Source: Prevotella sp. (GTDB lineage: Bacteria; Bacteroidota; Bacteroidia; Bacteroidales; Bacteroidaceae). From it: 64,000 nt of DNA. Positions 9,231 to 17,295 of the stretch are shown piece after piece. Numbering within the stretch: position 1 is the stretch's first letter; each line of letters starts with the position of its first letter. Position numbers and translations under genes: made by a program. The notes below the pieces were generated by a model. The model ran no database searches. It saw only the letters and a list, made by a program, of their open reading frames with translations, and had not been told where the DNA came from. The stretch is taken from the NCBI GenBank assembly GCA_016281815.1, contig JAEEJK010000109.1, positions 19,338-83,337 on the forward strand, in the 5' to 3' direction.

Positions 9231-10208
9231 ATGACCTACATTTCTTTGCCGAATGAATCTGAGCGCCGTCTCACCTTCTACCTTGCCATGGAAGAATATG
9301 TGGCAAGACACTTGGATTTGGATGATGCTTTCTTCCTCTGGCAGGTGGAACCAACGGTCATCTTCGGGCGCAACCAACTGATAGAGAATGAGGTCAACCT
9401 CGAATATTGCCGCGAGCATGGCATCGCCACCTACAGGCGCAAGAGCGGAGGGGGGTGTGTGTATGCCGACAAAGGCAATGTGATGCTCTCCTATATCACT
9501 AAGGACGAACAGGTGAGCCTGACGTTCAACCGCTACATCAACCTGCTGGTGCTCGTGCTCTACCGCATGGGCATCGAGGCGAAGGCCACAGGACGCAACG
9601 ATGTGCTCATCGGCGGGCGCAAGGTGTCGGGAAACGCCTTTTACCACCTGCCAGGGAAAAGCATCGTGCACGGCACGCTGCTCTATGATACCGACATACA
9701 GAACATGGAGGCAAGCATCACCCCCAGCCATGCCAAACTCGAGAGCAAGGGGGTGAGCAGCGTACGCCAGCATATCACTCTTCTCAAGGACCACACCACC
9801 ATGACACTCGAGGAGGTGAAGGCTCATATCCGCCAAACTCTCTGTGACAGACAACTGACGCTTAGCGAGACTGATATCAGGGGCATCGGGGATATAGAGC
9901 GGGGATACCTCTCTGAGTCATTCATCCTCGGCAACAACCCTCGTTACACCCTGAGCAGAAAAGGTCGCATCGAGGGTGTCGGCGACCTGGAGGTAAGACT
10001 GGAGGTGAGGGGTGGCATCATCCGTGAGGCCAACATCCTGGGTGACTTCCTGCTGGTGGGCGACATCGAGGCGGGCATCCTCTCTCACCTGCGCGGCGTA
10101 CGCCTCTCACCAGAGGCCATGACGGAGGCTCTGCCTCCCGACCTGAGCGACATCATCCTCCATCTGCACACCTACCAACTGACAAAAATCATCTTCAACC
10201 AACTATAA
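9231..10208 (+). CDS. lplA: Lipoate-protein ligase
   Basis: A 325-residue cytosolic enzyme that activates lipoate (lipoyl-AMP) and transfers it to a lysine of lipoyl domains. The N-terminal catalytic domain shows YRRKSGGGCVYAD (nucleotide/lipoate-binding Gly-rich loop) and GGRKVSGNA with the conserved Lys at about 131. The C-terminal accessory domain is present (from about 240, RYTLSRKGRIEGVGDLEVRLEV), as in full-length LplA. It is first in the operon and stops 10 bp before gcvT, so its natural substrate is most likely the GcvH encoded two genes downstream. No lipA or lipB is in the window, consistent with scavenging of lipoate. The ATG fits the promoter at 9203. Confidence 0.93.
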   Translation: MTYISLPNESERRLTFYLAMEEYVARHLDLDDAFFLWQVEPTVIFGRNQLIENEVNLEYCREHGIATYRRKSGGGCVYADKGNVMLSYITKDEQVSLTFNRYINLLVLVLYRMGIEAKATGRNDVLIGGRKVSGNAFYHLPGKSIVHGTLLYDTDIQNMEASITPSHAKLESKGVSSVRQHITLLKDHTTMTLEEVKAHIRQTLCDRQLTLSETDIRGIGDIERGYLSESFILGNNPRYTLSRKGRIEGVGDLEVRLEVRGGIIREANILGDFLLVGDIEAGILSHLRGVRLSPEAMTEALPPDLSDIILHLHTYQLTKIIFNQL

Positions 10209-10218
10209 ATCAAAAACG

Positions 10219-11310
10219 ATGGAAAACAAAAGAACCTGTCTCTACGACAAGCATGTGGCACTCGGTGCTCTCATTTCACCTTTCGGCGGTTTCGACATGC
10301 CCATACAGTACACCTCCATCATCGATGAGCACAATGCCGTGCGGGAGCACTGCGGCGTCTTCGATGTCTCGCACATGGGAGAGGTGCGCATCAAGGGGCG
10401 TGACGCTGAGCGCTATGTGAACCACATCTTCACCAACGACATCACAGGTGCGCCCGATGGCAAGATCTTCTACGGAATGATGTGCTATGAGAATGGCGGC
10501 ACCGTGGACGACATGCTCGTCTACCGCATGGGGGAGAACGATTTCTTCCTCGTCATCAACGCTGCCAACATCGAAAAGGACGTGGCATGGATGCAGGCAC
10601 ACCTTGACGGCTATGACCTGACATTCGACCACTGCTCCGACTACTACGGACAAATAGCCGTGCAGGGACCCGAAGCAGAGGCGGTGATGGAAGAGGTGCT
10701 CGGCATCGCCTGCAGCGAACTAACCTTCTACACCGTAAAGACCATCGAAACTGATGGCGAGACCGTCATCGTCAGCCGCACAGGATACACCGGCGAGGAC
10801 GGATTTGAGGTATATGGCTCACACGACTTCATACGCCGGCAGTGGGATCTGCTCATCGAGAGCGGACGATGCAAGCCATGCGGACTGGGATGCCGAGACA
10901 CCCTGCGCTTCGAAGTGGGACTGCCGCTGTATGGCGACGAACTGTCCGAGGACATCTCACCAGTGATGGCTGGCCTCAGCATGTTCTGCAAACTCGACAA
11001 ACCTGAGTTCATCGGACGGGAGGCTCTGCTGCGACAGAAAACGGAAGGCGTCGACCGCCGCCTGGTGGGCATCGAACTGCAAGACCGCGCCATCCCCAGA
11101 CACGGATACGCCGTACTGAGCGACGGTGTCAATGTGGGCGAGGTGACCACGGGATACAACTCCATCTCCACGGGCAAAAGCGTGTGCATGGCGCTCGTTG
11201 ACTCAGCACATGCCAAACTCGGCACGCCACTGGAAATACAGATCCGCAAAAAAACCTTCCCAGGCACCGTGGTGAAAAAGCGTTTCTATGACAAGCATTA
11301 TAAGAAGTAG
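10219..11310 (+). CDS. gcvT: Glycine cleavage system T protein (aminomethyltransferase)
   Basis: 363 residues, normal length. It transfers the methylene carbon from aminomethylated lipoyl-GcvH to tetrahydrofolate and releases ammonia. Visible features are the N-terminal H-x-x-L-G-A-L-I-SPFGGFDMPIQY start, the VFDVSHMGEV motif with the folate/ammonia-site Asp, and SRTGYTGEDGFEVY with the RTGYTGE signature. The C-terminal barrel ends in GTVVKKRFYDK. It sits between lplA (10 bp upstream) and gcvH (163 bp downstream). The gap to gcvH contains short tandem repeats but no evident terminator. Confidence 0.97.
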   Translation: MENKRTCLYDKHVALGALISPFGGFDMPIQYTSIIDEHNAVREHCGVFDVSHMGEVRIKGRDAERYVNHIFTNDITGAPDGKIFYGMMCYENGGTVDDMLVYRMGENDFFLVINAANIEKDVAWMQAHLDGYDLTFDHCSDYYGQIAVQGPEAEAVMEEVLGIACSELTFYTVKTIETDGETVIVSRTGYTGEDGFEVYGSHDFIRRQWDLLIESGRCKPCGLGCRDTLRFEVGLPLYGDELSEDISPVMAGLSMFCKLDKPEFIGREALLRQKTEGVDRRLVGIELQDRAIPRHGYAVLSDGVNVGEVTTGYNSISTGKSVCMALVDSAHAKLGTPLEIQIRKKTFPGTVVKKRFYDKHYKK

Positions 11311-11436
11311 TTAAAGTAGTTAAAGAAGTTAAGTAGTTAAGCCAAATGACTTGTTTGAGCAAGAGTAATGTCTAAACTCCTAGACTCCTAAACTCCTAAA
11401 CTCCCAACCCCCTAAACTCCCAAACTCCTAAACTCC
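11306..11436. repeat. Low-complexity tandem repeats between gcvT and gcvH
   Basis: Two simple repeat tracts adjoin here. The first is an AGTTAA(G)-type tract from the last codons of gcvT to about 11342. The second, about 11371-11436, is a degenerate array of the 9-mer CTAAACTCC (variants TAGACTCC, CAAACTCC). Neither folds into a strong hairpin. Such arrays can vary in length by slippage. Confidence 0.6.
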
Positions 11437-11473
11437 ATAAAAACAACAAACAACCAATAAATATACAATCATT

Positions 11474-11857
11474 ATGGCAAAAGTTATCGAAGGTCTCTAT
11501 TATTCTGAGACACATGAGTATGTTCGCGTAGAAGACAACTATGGTTACATCGGCATCACCGACTATGCACAGAATGCCCTTGGCAATGTGGTATATGTCG
11601 ATATGCCCGAAGAGGATGACGAGGTGACTGCAGGCGAAGAATTCGGAGCCGTGGAAAGCGTGAAGGCTGCCAGCGACCTCATCTCTCCGGTGAGCGGCAC
11701 CGTGGTCGAGGTGAACGGGAAACTCGAGGACGAACCGGAACTCATCAACACCGACGCGTTTGAGAACTGGATCATCAAGGTAGAACTCAGCGACAAGGTG
11801 GAACTTGACGAACTGATGGACGCTGCTGCATACGAGAAATTCTGTGAAGCCCAATAA
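11474..11857 (+). CDS. gcvH: Glycine cleavage system H protein (lipoyl carrier)
   Basis: 127 residues. It shuttles the aminomethyl group between P, T and L proteins on a lipoyl arm. The lipoylation site is Lys64 in FGAVESVKAASDL, and the H-protein N-terminus (THEYVRVEDNYGYIGITDYAQ) is canonical. It lies between gcvT and gcvPA, with 19 bp to gcvPA. The lipoate ligase at the operon head would modify it. Confidence 0.97.
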   Translation: MAKVIEGLYYSETHEYVRVEDNYGYIGITDYAQNALGNVVYVDMPEEDDEVTAGEEFGAVESVKAASDLISPVSGTVVEVNGKLEDEPELINTDAFENWIIKVELSDKVELDELMDAAAYEKFCEAQ

Positions 11858-11876
11858 CCTACCCAACTGACCATCC

Positions 11877-13196
11877 ATGACCTACAAATATTTTCCACAC
11901 ACACCGGAGGACATCGACAAAATGCTCCAAAAGGTGGGTGCACAGTCGCTTGACGCTCTCTTTGAGGAGGTGCCCGATACCATACGGTTCAAGGGTGAGT
12001 ACGACCTGCCACCTGCCATGAGCGAGACAGAGGTGCGCCAGACTTTCGAACGTCTGTGCGAGCGCAACTGCCGCATGACTGTCTTCGCAGGAGCAGGTGT
12101 CTACGACCATTACGTGCCGTCGGTGGTGCCCAGCATCGTTGCACGCTCTGAATTTCTCACAAGTTATACTCCCTACCAGGCTGAGATATCACAAGGCACG
12201 CTCCATTACATCTTCGAATGGCAGAGCATGATGTCGGAACTCACCGGACTGCCTGTATCCAATGCCTCGCTCTATGACGGAAGCACAGCCACTGCTGAGG
12301 CCATGCTCATGGCGAATGCCTCTGCCAAGAAAGCCAACCGCGTGCTCGTCTCTGGCGCCATCGACCCCAAAGTGCTCGCAGTAGTGCGCACATACGCCCA
12401 TTTCCATGGTGTGGAGATCGCTACCATCGCTACCCGAGACGGTGCCACCGACAAGGATGACATGCTGCGGCAACTGGCTGAGGGCGGTGTTGCTGGCGTG
12501 GTGCTTCAACAGCCCAACTACTTTGGCATCATCGAGGATTTTTCTGGTTTTGCCGATGCCATCCACAACGAGAAGGCACTGATGATCATCAACACGCCCG
12601 CTCTCGACCTCGCCTTGCTCCGCACACCCGGTGAATGGGGGGCCGATATCGCAGTGGGCGACGGTCAGTCATTGGGCATCCCCATGTCGTTCGGAGGTCC
12701 CTATGTGGGCTACATGTGCTGCACAGAGAAACTGATGCGAAAGATGCCGGGACGCATCGTAGGCATGACACAGGACAACCGCGGACAGCGCGTCTTCGTC
12801 CTCACCCTGCAGGCCCGCGAACAGCATATACGCCGGCAGAAAGCCACCTCCAATATCTGCTCCAACCAAAGTCTGATGGCGCTGTGGGCCACCATCTACC
12901 TCTCCGTCATGGGCAAGGAAGGGGCACGTGAGGCCATACAGCGGTCGTGCGACGGTGCCCATTACCTCGCCGCAAGGCTGGTGGAGACAGGGCATTTCCG
13001 CCTCACCTATGGAGGGGAATTCCTCAATGAGTTCTGCGTCGATTACGACGGTGATGCCGACGAACTCCTGGCACGCCTCGCCTCAAAGGGCATCCTCGGC
13101 GGTGTCAAGGTGGGTGAGCACACCATCATGATGGCAGTCACCGAAATGCGCACACAACAAGAAATGGACCAACTCGTCCAATTGGTTACCCCATAA
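11877..13196 (+). CDS. gcvPA: Glycine dehydrogenase (decarboxylating) subunit 1
   Basis: 439 residues, corresponding to the N-terminal half of glycine decarboxylase. It pairs with GcvPB to form the PLP-dependent P protein. It begins MTYKYFPHTPEDIDKMLQKVG and has the typical YTPYQAEISQGTLHYIFEWQSMM block. Unlike the single-chain P protein of many Proteobacteria and of several Bacteroides, the enzyme here is split in two genes. 12 bp separate it from gcvPB. Confidence 0.96.
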   Translation: MTYKYFPHTPEDIDKMLQKVGAQSLDALFEEVPDTIRFKGEYDLPPAMSETEVRQTFERLCERNCRMTVFAGAGVYDHYVPSVVPSIVARSEFLTSYTPYQAEISQGTLHYIFEWQSMMSELTGLPVSNASLYDGSTATAEAMLMANASAKKANRVLVSGAIDPKVLAVVRTYAHFHGVEIATIATRDGATDKDDMLRQLAEGGVAGVVLQQPNYFGIIEDFSGFADAIHNEKALMIINTPALDLALLRTPGEWGADIAVGDGQSLGIPMSFGGPYVGYMCCTEKLMRKMPGRIVGMTQDNRGQRVFVLTLQAREQHIRRQKATSNICSNQSLMALWATIYLSVMGKEGAREAIQRSCDGAHYLAARLVETGHFRLTYGGEFLNEFCVDYDGDADELLARLASKGILGGVKVGEHTIMMAVTEMRTQQEMDQLVQLVTP

Positions 13197-13208
13197 AAGA
13201 AAACGATC

Positions 13209-14663
13209 ATGAACAACCAATTATACGGCAACCTGATTTTCGAACTGTCGCACAAAGGCCGCAGAGGCTATTCGCTCCCTGACACGGGCATTGCTCCCCA
13301 TCAACTTCCACAGACCCTGTGCCGTGAAAGCGATGCCCAACTGCCGGAGTGTGACGAACTCACTGTGGTGAGACACTACACCAACTTGAGTGCCAACAAC
13401 TTCGGGGTAAACAACGGGTTCTACCCCCTGGGCAGTTGCACCATGAAATACAACCCCGTGGTCAACGAGGAGATGGCGGCAAGGCCTGAGTTCACCAACC
13501 TCCACCCCATGCAACCGGCTGAGACATGCCAAGGTGCGCTGGAGGTGTACTACAACCTGCAGAAGTCGCTCGCTGCCCTCACCGGACTGAGCGAGTTCAC
13601 ACTGAACCCGTTTGCCGGTGCCCACGGCGAACTGACAGGACTGATGATCATCCGCGCATACCACCAAAGCAGAAATGATGACAAGCGTGTGAAAGTCATC
13701 GTGCCCGACACCGCCCATGGCACCAACCCGGCTTCTGCCGCTGTCTGCGGACTGGAGGTGGTGGAGGTGAAGAGCCGCGCCGACGGCAGTGTCGATGTGG
13801 AAGACCTCCGCACACTTCTCGACGATGGTGTGGCAGCCATGATGATGACCAATCCCAACACGCTCGGCATGTTTGAGCGCGACATCCCCGAAATCGCGCG
13901 CCTCGTGCATGAGTGCGGAGGTCTGATGTATTATGACGGTGCCAACCTCAACCCGATGCTGGGTGTCTGCCGTCCGGGCGACATGGGGTTTGATGTCATG
14001 CACATCAACCTGCACAAGACTTTCTCCACCCCTCATGGCGGAGGCGGTCCTGGCAGTGGTCCCGTGGGCGTGAGAGCCGGACTGGAGGCCTTCCTTCCCG
14101 CTCCCCGCGTGGTGCGCGACAATGGCACATTCCGCATCGAAAACGATGGTGATGCCATCCACATCGGTGCCTTCCTGGGCAACTTCGGTGTCATCATCCG
14201 TGCCTACACATACATTCTGTCCTTGGGACGGGAGCATGTGCGCATGGTGGGACCTCTCGCCACCCTCAATGCCAACTATATCAAGGAATCTCTCAGGGAT
14301 GTCTACAAACTGCCCATCGATGGATGGTGCAAACATGAGTTCGTGTTCGACGGCCTTGCCGACAAGTCTACTGGCGTGACGACCATGGATGTCGCCAAGC
14401 GATTGCTCGACTATGGCTACCATGCACCGACCATCTATTTCCCGCTGCTCTTCCATGAGTCACTGATGATCGAACCTACCGAGAGCGAGAGCATCGACAC
14501 CATCGACGGTTTCATAGAGGTGATGCGCCGCATTGCCGAAGAAGCGGCCACCGACCCCGAACTGGTGAAGACGGCTCCCCACTCCACTCCCATCGGTCGC
14601 GTGGACGACGTGCTGGCTGCCAAGCATCCCGTGCTGACTTTCAACCAAATGAAGAATACATAG
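13209..14663 (+). CDS. gcvPB: Glycine dehydrogenase (decarboxylating) subunit 2
   Basis: 484 residues, the PLP-binding half of the split P protein. The Schiff-base lysine is Lys270 in HINLHKTFSTPHGGGGPGSGP, preceded by YYDGANLN. It decarboxylates glycine and loads the aminomethyl group onto lipoyl-GcvH. It is followed by 190 bp with an extended palindrome and a direct repeat before lpdA. Confidence 0.97.
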   Translation: MNNQLYGNLIFELSHKGRRGYSLPDTGIAPHQLPQTLCRESDAQLPECDELTVVRHYTNLSANNFGVNNGFYPLGSCTMKYNPVVNEEMAARPEFTNLHPMQPAETCQGALEVYYNLQKSLAALTGLSEFTLNPFAGAHGELTGLMIIRAYHQSRNDDKRVKVIVPDTAHGTNPASAAVCGLEVVEVKSRADGSVDVEDLRTLLDDGVAAMMMTNPNTLGMFERDIPEIARLVHECGGLMYYDGANLNPMLGVCRPGDMGFDVMHINLHKTFSTPHGGGGPGSGPVGVRAGLEAFLPAPRVVRDNGTFRIENDGDAIHIGAFLGNFGVIIRAYTYILSLGREHVRMVGPLATLNANYIKESLRDVYKLPIDGWCKHEFVFDGLADKSTGVTTMDVAKRLLDYGYHAPTIYFPLLFHESLMIEPTESESIDTIDGFIEVMRRIAEEAATDPELVKTAPHSTPIGRVDDVLAAKHPVLTFNQMKNT

Positions 14664-14685
14664 ACAGAGTGTATCACACCTGCGC

Positions 14686-14727
14686 GTCTGGGGTGTAGGG
14701 ACGCGATGCATCGCGTCCGCCCCAGAC
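14686..14727. repeat. Dispersed palindromic (REP-like) repeat, copy 2, within a longer hairpin
   Basis: The 20-bp perfect palindrome at 14699-14718 is the same element as at 1957-1982; the 26-nt copies differ by one base. Here it is embedded in a longer stem: GTCTGGGG at 14686-14693 pairs with CCCCAGAC at 14720-14727. No T-run follows, so it is not a standard terminator. A role as mRNA processing or 3'-end stabilising structure between gcvPB and lpdA is possible. Confidence 0.7.
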
Positions 14728-14743
14728 TCACACCACCATTTTT

Positions 14744-14828
14744 GCAGTGGTAATCATAATTCTTAATCCTTGATACTTCATTCTTCATTGAACAAGACAA
14801 GCAGTGGTAATCATAATTCTTAATCCTT
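14744..14828. repeat. 28-bp direct repeat upstream of lpdA
   Basis: Identical 28-nt copies occur at 14744-14771 and 14801-14828; both start GCAGTGGTAATC and end TTAATCCTT. They are 57 bp apart and followed by further TTAATCC(TT) microrepeats up to about 14845. The duplication lies entirely in the gcvPB-lpdA gap. No function is evident. Confidence 0.75.
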
Positions 14829-14853
14829 AATCCTTAATTCATAATCCCAGAAA

Positions 14854-16179
14854 ATGACATCTGACCTTATCATAATAGGAAGTGGTCCCGGTGGTTACCG
14901 GGCTGCAGAATATGCCGCTGCAGGCGGTCTTCAAGTGACCATCATTGAGGAGGCACAGGCTGGCGGTACTTGCCTCAACTGCGGTTGCATTCCCACCAAG
15001 ACGCTCTGCCGCCATGCTGAGGTCATTGAGACGTTGCGGAATGCCGAGGATTTCGGACTGGAAGGCCTCACCTACTCCGTGGATTTCGCACGGATGATGG
15101 AGCGCAAGCAAAAGGTGGTGGAGACACTCCGTCAAGGGGTTGAGGGTTTGTTGTCGAAACCCGGCATCACCCTCGTCAGAGGAACGGCGCATTTCACCGG
15201 CCAGAAGACCGTGGCAGTGGGCGATGAGGAATATACCGCACCCAACATCATCATCGCCACAGGCTCAAAGGCCAAGATGCTACCCATCCCCGGAATCGAT
15301 GACAGCAGGGTGGTCACATCGACCGAACTGCTCGACATCACCACCCTGCCCCAGAGACTGTGCATCGTGGGGGCGGGTGTCATCGGGATGGAGTTTGCTT
15401 CCATCTTCAGCAGTCTGGGCTGTGAGGTGACAGTGGTGGAATTCCTGAAAGAATGTCTCCCTGCTCTCGACAGCGACATCGCCAAACGGTTGCGCCAGAC
15501 CATTTCCAAAAGGGGTGTGACCTTCCTCATGCAGTCGGCGGTGAAGGAAATCAATGCCGAAGGTGTGGTGTATGAGCGCAAGGGAAAGCCTGGTGTGGTG
15601 CCAGCCGACCTCATCCTGATGGCCACAGGCCGTGCCGCCCGCATCGATGGACTCGACTTGGAGAATGCAGGCGTGAAAACAGAGCGGGGGTGCATCGTGA
15701 CCGACGAGGAATTCCGTACCACCGCTGAAGGTGTCTATGCCATCGGCGATGTCAACGGACGGATGATGCTCGCCCATGCTGCCACATTCCAGGGACTGCA
15801 TGTGGTGAACCATATCCTCGGCCGTGTGGACCATATCCGTACCGACATCATCCCCGCTGCTATCTTCACCCATCCTGAGGCAGCAAGCGTAGGCATGACA
15901 GAAGATGCCTGCAAAGAGGCGGGCATGGCGTACGAGTGCCACAAGGGGTATTACCGTGCCAACGGCAAGGCGCTGGCGATGGACGAGACAGAAGGACTGG
16001 TCAAAGTGCTGACCGACAGTTCGCGCCATATCATCGGATGCCATATCTATGGTGCCCATGCTGCCGACATGGTGCAGGAGGTGTGCTCACTGATGAATGT
16101 CGGCGCCACCATCGACCAGATGGCCGACATCGTCAGGATACACCCCACACTCAATGAGATTTTGGATATGACGCATTAA
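14854..16179 (+). CDS. lpdA: Dihydrolipoyl dehydrogenase (L protein)
   Basis: 441 residues. A FAD enzyme that reoxidises dihydrolipoyl-GcvH with NAD+. N-terminal FAD motif IIGSGPGGYRAAEYAA; redox disulfide in GGTCLNCGCIPTKT (Cys40 and Cys45; the usual Val between them is Cys here); NAD motif IVGAGVIGMEFASIF; C-terminal active-site His-Glu in RIHPTLNEIL. Being last in the gcv operon it probably serves GcvH, though it may be shared with other lipoyl complexes. It is preceded by a repeat-containing gap of 190 bp, so it may also have its own transcript. Confidence 0.95.
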   Translation: MTSDLIIIGSGPGGYRAAEYAAAGGLQVTIIEEAQAGGTCLNCGCIPTKTLCRHAEVIETLRNAEDFGLEGLTYSVDFARMMERKQKVVETLRQGVEGLLSKPGITLVRGTAHFTGQKTVAVGDEEYTAPNIIIATGSKAKMLPIPGIDDSRVVTSTELLDITTLPQRLCIVGAGVIGMEFASIFSSLGCEVTVVEFLKECLPALDSDIAKRLRQTISKRGVTFLMQSAVKEINAEGVVYERKGKPGVVPADLILMATGRAARIDGLDLENAGVKTERGCIVTDEEFRTTAEGVYAIGDVNGRMMLAHAATFQGLHVVNHILGRVDHIRTDIIPAAIFTHPEAASVGMTEDACKEAGMAYECHKGYYRANGKALAMDETEGLVKVLTDSSRHIIGCHIYGAHAADMVQEVCSLMNVGATIDQMADIVRIHPTLNEILDMTH

Positions 16180-16200
16180 CCCCTGTCGGATTTGGGTTAA
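16176..16200. terminator. Possible bidirectional terminator between lpdA and the hydrolase gene
   Basis: A 7-bp stem TTAACCC/GGGTTAA with an 11-nt loop overlaps the lpdA stop codon in the 51-bp gap between two convergent genes. There is no strong T-run, so the call is weak. Confidence 0.35.
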
Positions 16201-16230
16201 AACGGTGTAACCATATGACAACACAGTTGG

Positions 16231-17295
16231 TCATTTCAGGTGCTGATGTATCCAACTGTCGAGCAGTGAAAGGAGCTCAGGAAGGACATGCTCATCTTTG
16301 AGTGAGGCATATTCATCCTGAGTTCCTTTCTCACATGGCAGCAACAAATGGTTGATGTCGGGAAAGACCTTCACTGTCACATCCTTGTTGTGTGACAGAC
16401 ATTGCATGGCACTTTCCTCATTCTGGCGCGCGTTGACCATGATGTCCTTTCCTCCGAAGACAAGCAAGACAGGCACATTGACCTTGGAAAGATAGTCAGC
16501 AGGATTGTAGCGGATGAAGAAGCGGTACCAAGAAGAGGTGGCCGTCATTGCATACATATAGATGCCATAGCGGATGTGCTGGTTGGTTGTGTCGCGCCGC
16601 CACTCATCGTGCACCGCATACAGTTTCTGCTCAAGACTATCTGAGTCAGCATATTTGTACGCCGTGCGGAACAGACGTTCATTGATATCATGATAGCGCT
16701 TCTTGTCCGCTTCCGGAAGGGGTGTCGCCTCCACAATGTCGATATTCTGCTGAATAACAGAAGACAGACCAGCGGTCATCAGACCACAGAGGCTGATGAC
16801 AAAAGCAACATCCGGCGACTGTGAGGCAGCAATGGAAATGGATGCGCCACCCTCGCTGTGCCCCAAAAGACCGATTTGCGAGGAGTCAATGTCCGGACGC
16901 GTCTTCAGATAAGCCACTGCTGCGAGCGCATCAGCAGCAAAATCAGCCGTTGTAGCATAATTGTAGTTGCCGGAACTCTTCCCGGTCCCACGGTCATCGG
17001 TTCTAAGCACGGCAACTCCCCTGCTGACCAAGTAATCCGAGATTTCCTTGAACACCCGATGTCCCGCCATCGTACAGTCGCGGTCCTGCTGTCCGGTGCC
17101 AGACATCAGCACCACAGCAGGACAGCGTCGTTGGCCCCCATCAGGCAGTGCGAGGGTGGCAGCCAACTGAATGGAGTCACAGGAGGTATAGACAATGGTG
17201 GTGTCTTCCACAAACCCTGTGTGGGCACGGCCGGCAGCCGACAGCATGACGGCAGCCCAAATGGCTACCATTCGGAAAAGACGGTGCTTACTCAT
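16231..17295 (-). CDS. Secreted alpha/beta hydrolase
   Basis: 354 residues from the ATG at 17295. A signal peptide (MSKHRLFRMVAIWAAVMLSAAGRA) precedes the fold. Catalytic triad: nucleophile Ser in GLLGHSEGGAS, Asp in FGGKDIMV, His in DINHLLLP. It resembles the dienelactone-hydrolase/S9-like group of secreted hydrolases (RTDDRGTGKSSG is the oxyanion-region loop). Substrate unknown: an ester or peptide-derived compound. The ATG overlaps the stop of the upstream TlpA-like gene by 8 nt (ATGAGTAA), so translation is probably coupled and the gene is the last of the SusCD locus A operon. The frame is open further upstream (to 17394), but that part overlaps the upstream gene and lacks a signal peptide. 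Confidence 0.85.
   Translation of the reverse strand: MSKHRLFRMVAIWAAVMLSAAGRAHTGFVEDTTIVYTSCDSIQLAATLALPDGGQRRCPAVVLMSGTGQQDRDCTMAGHRVFKEISDYLVSRGVAVLRTDDRGTGKSSGNYNYATTADFAADALAAVAYLKTRPDIDSSQIGLLGHSEGGASISIAASQSPDVAFVISLCGLMTAGLSSVIQQNIDIVEATPLPEADKKRYHDINERLFRTAYKYADSDSLEQKLYAVHDEWRRDTTNQHIRYGIYMYAMTATSSWYRFFIRYNPADYLSKVNVPVLLVFGGKDIMVNARQNEESAMQCLSHNKDVTVKVFPDINHLLLPCEKGTQDEYASLKDEHVLPELLSLLDSWIHQHLK

Noticed and set aside
8931..9854. 308-residue N-terminal extension of the pectinesterase frame
   Set aside because: It overlaps lplA on the other strand, has no signal peptide at its start, and the ATG at 8930 begins a good signal peptide with a promoter upstream.
13221..14456. 411-residue ORF antisense to gcvPB
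   Set aside because: Shadow frame rich in His and Val typical of antisense reading; gcvPB is complete and recognised.
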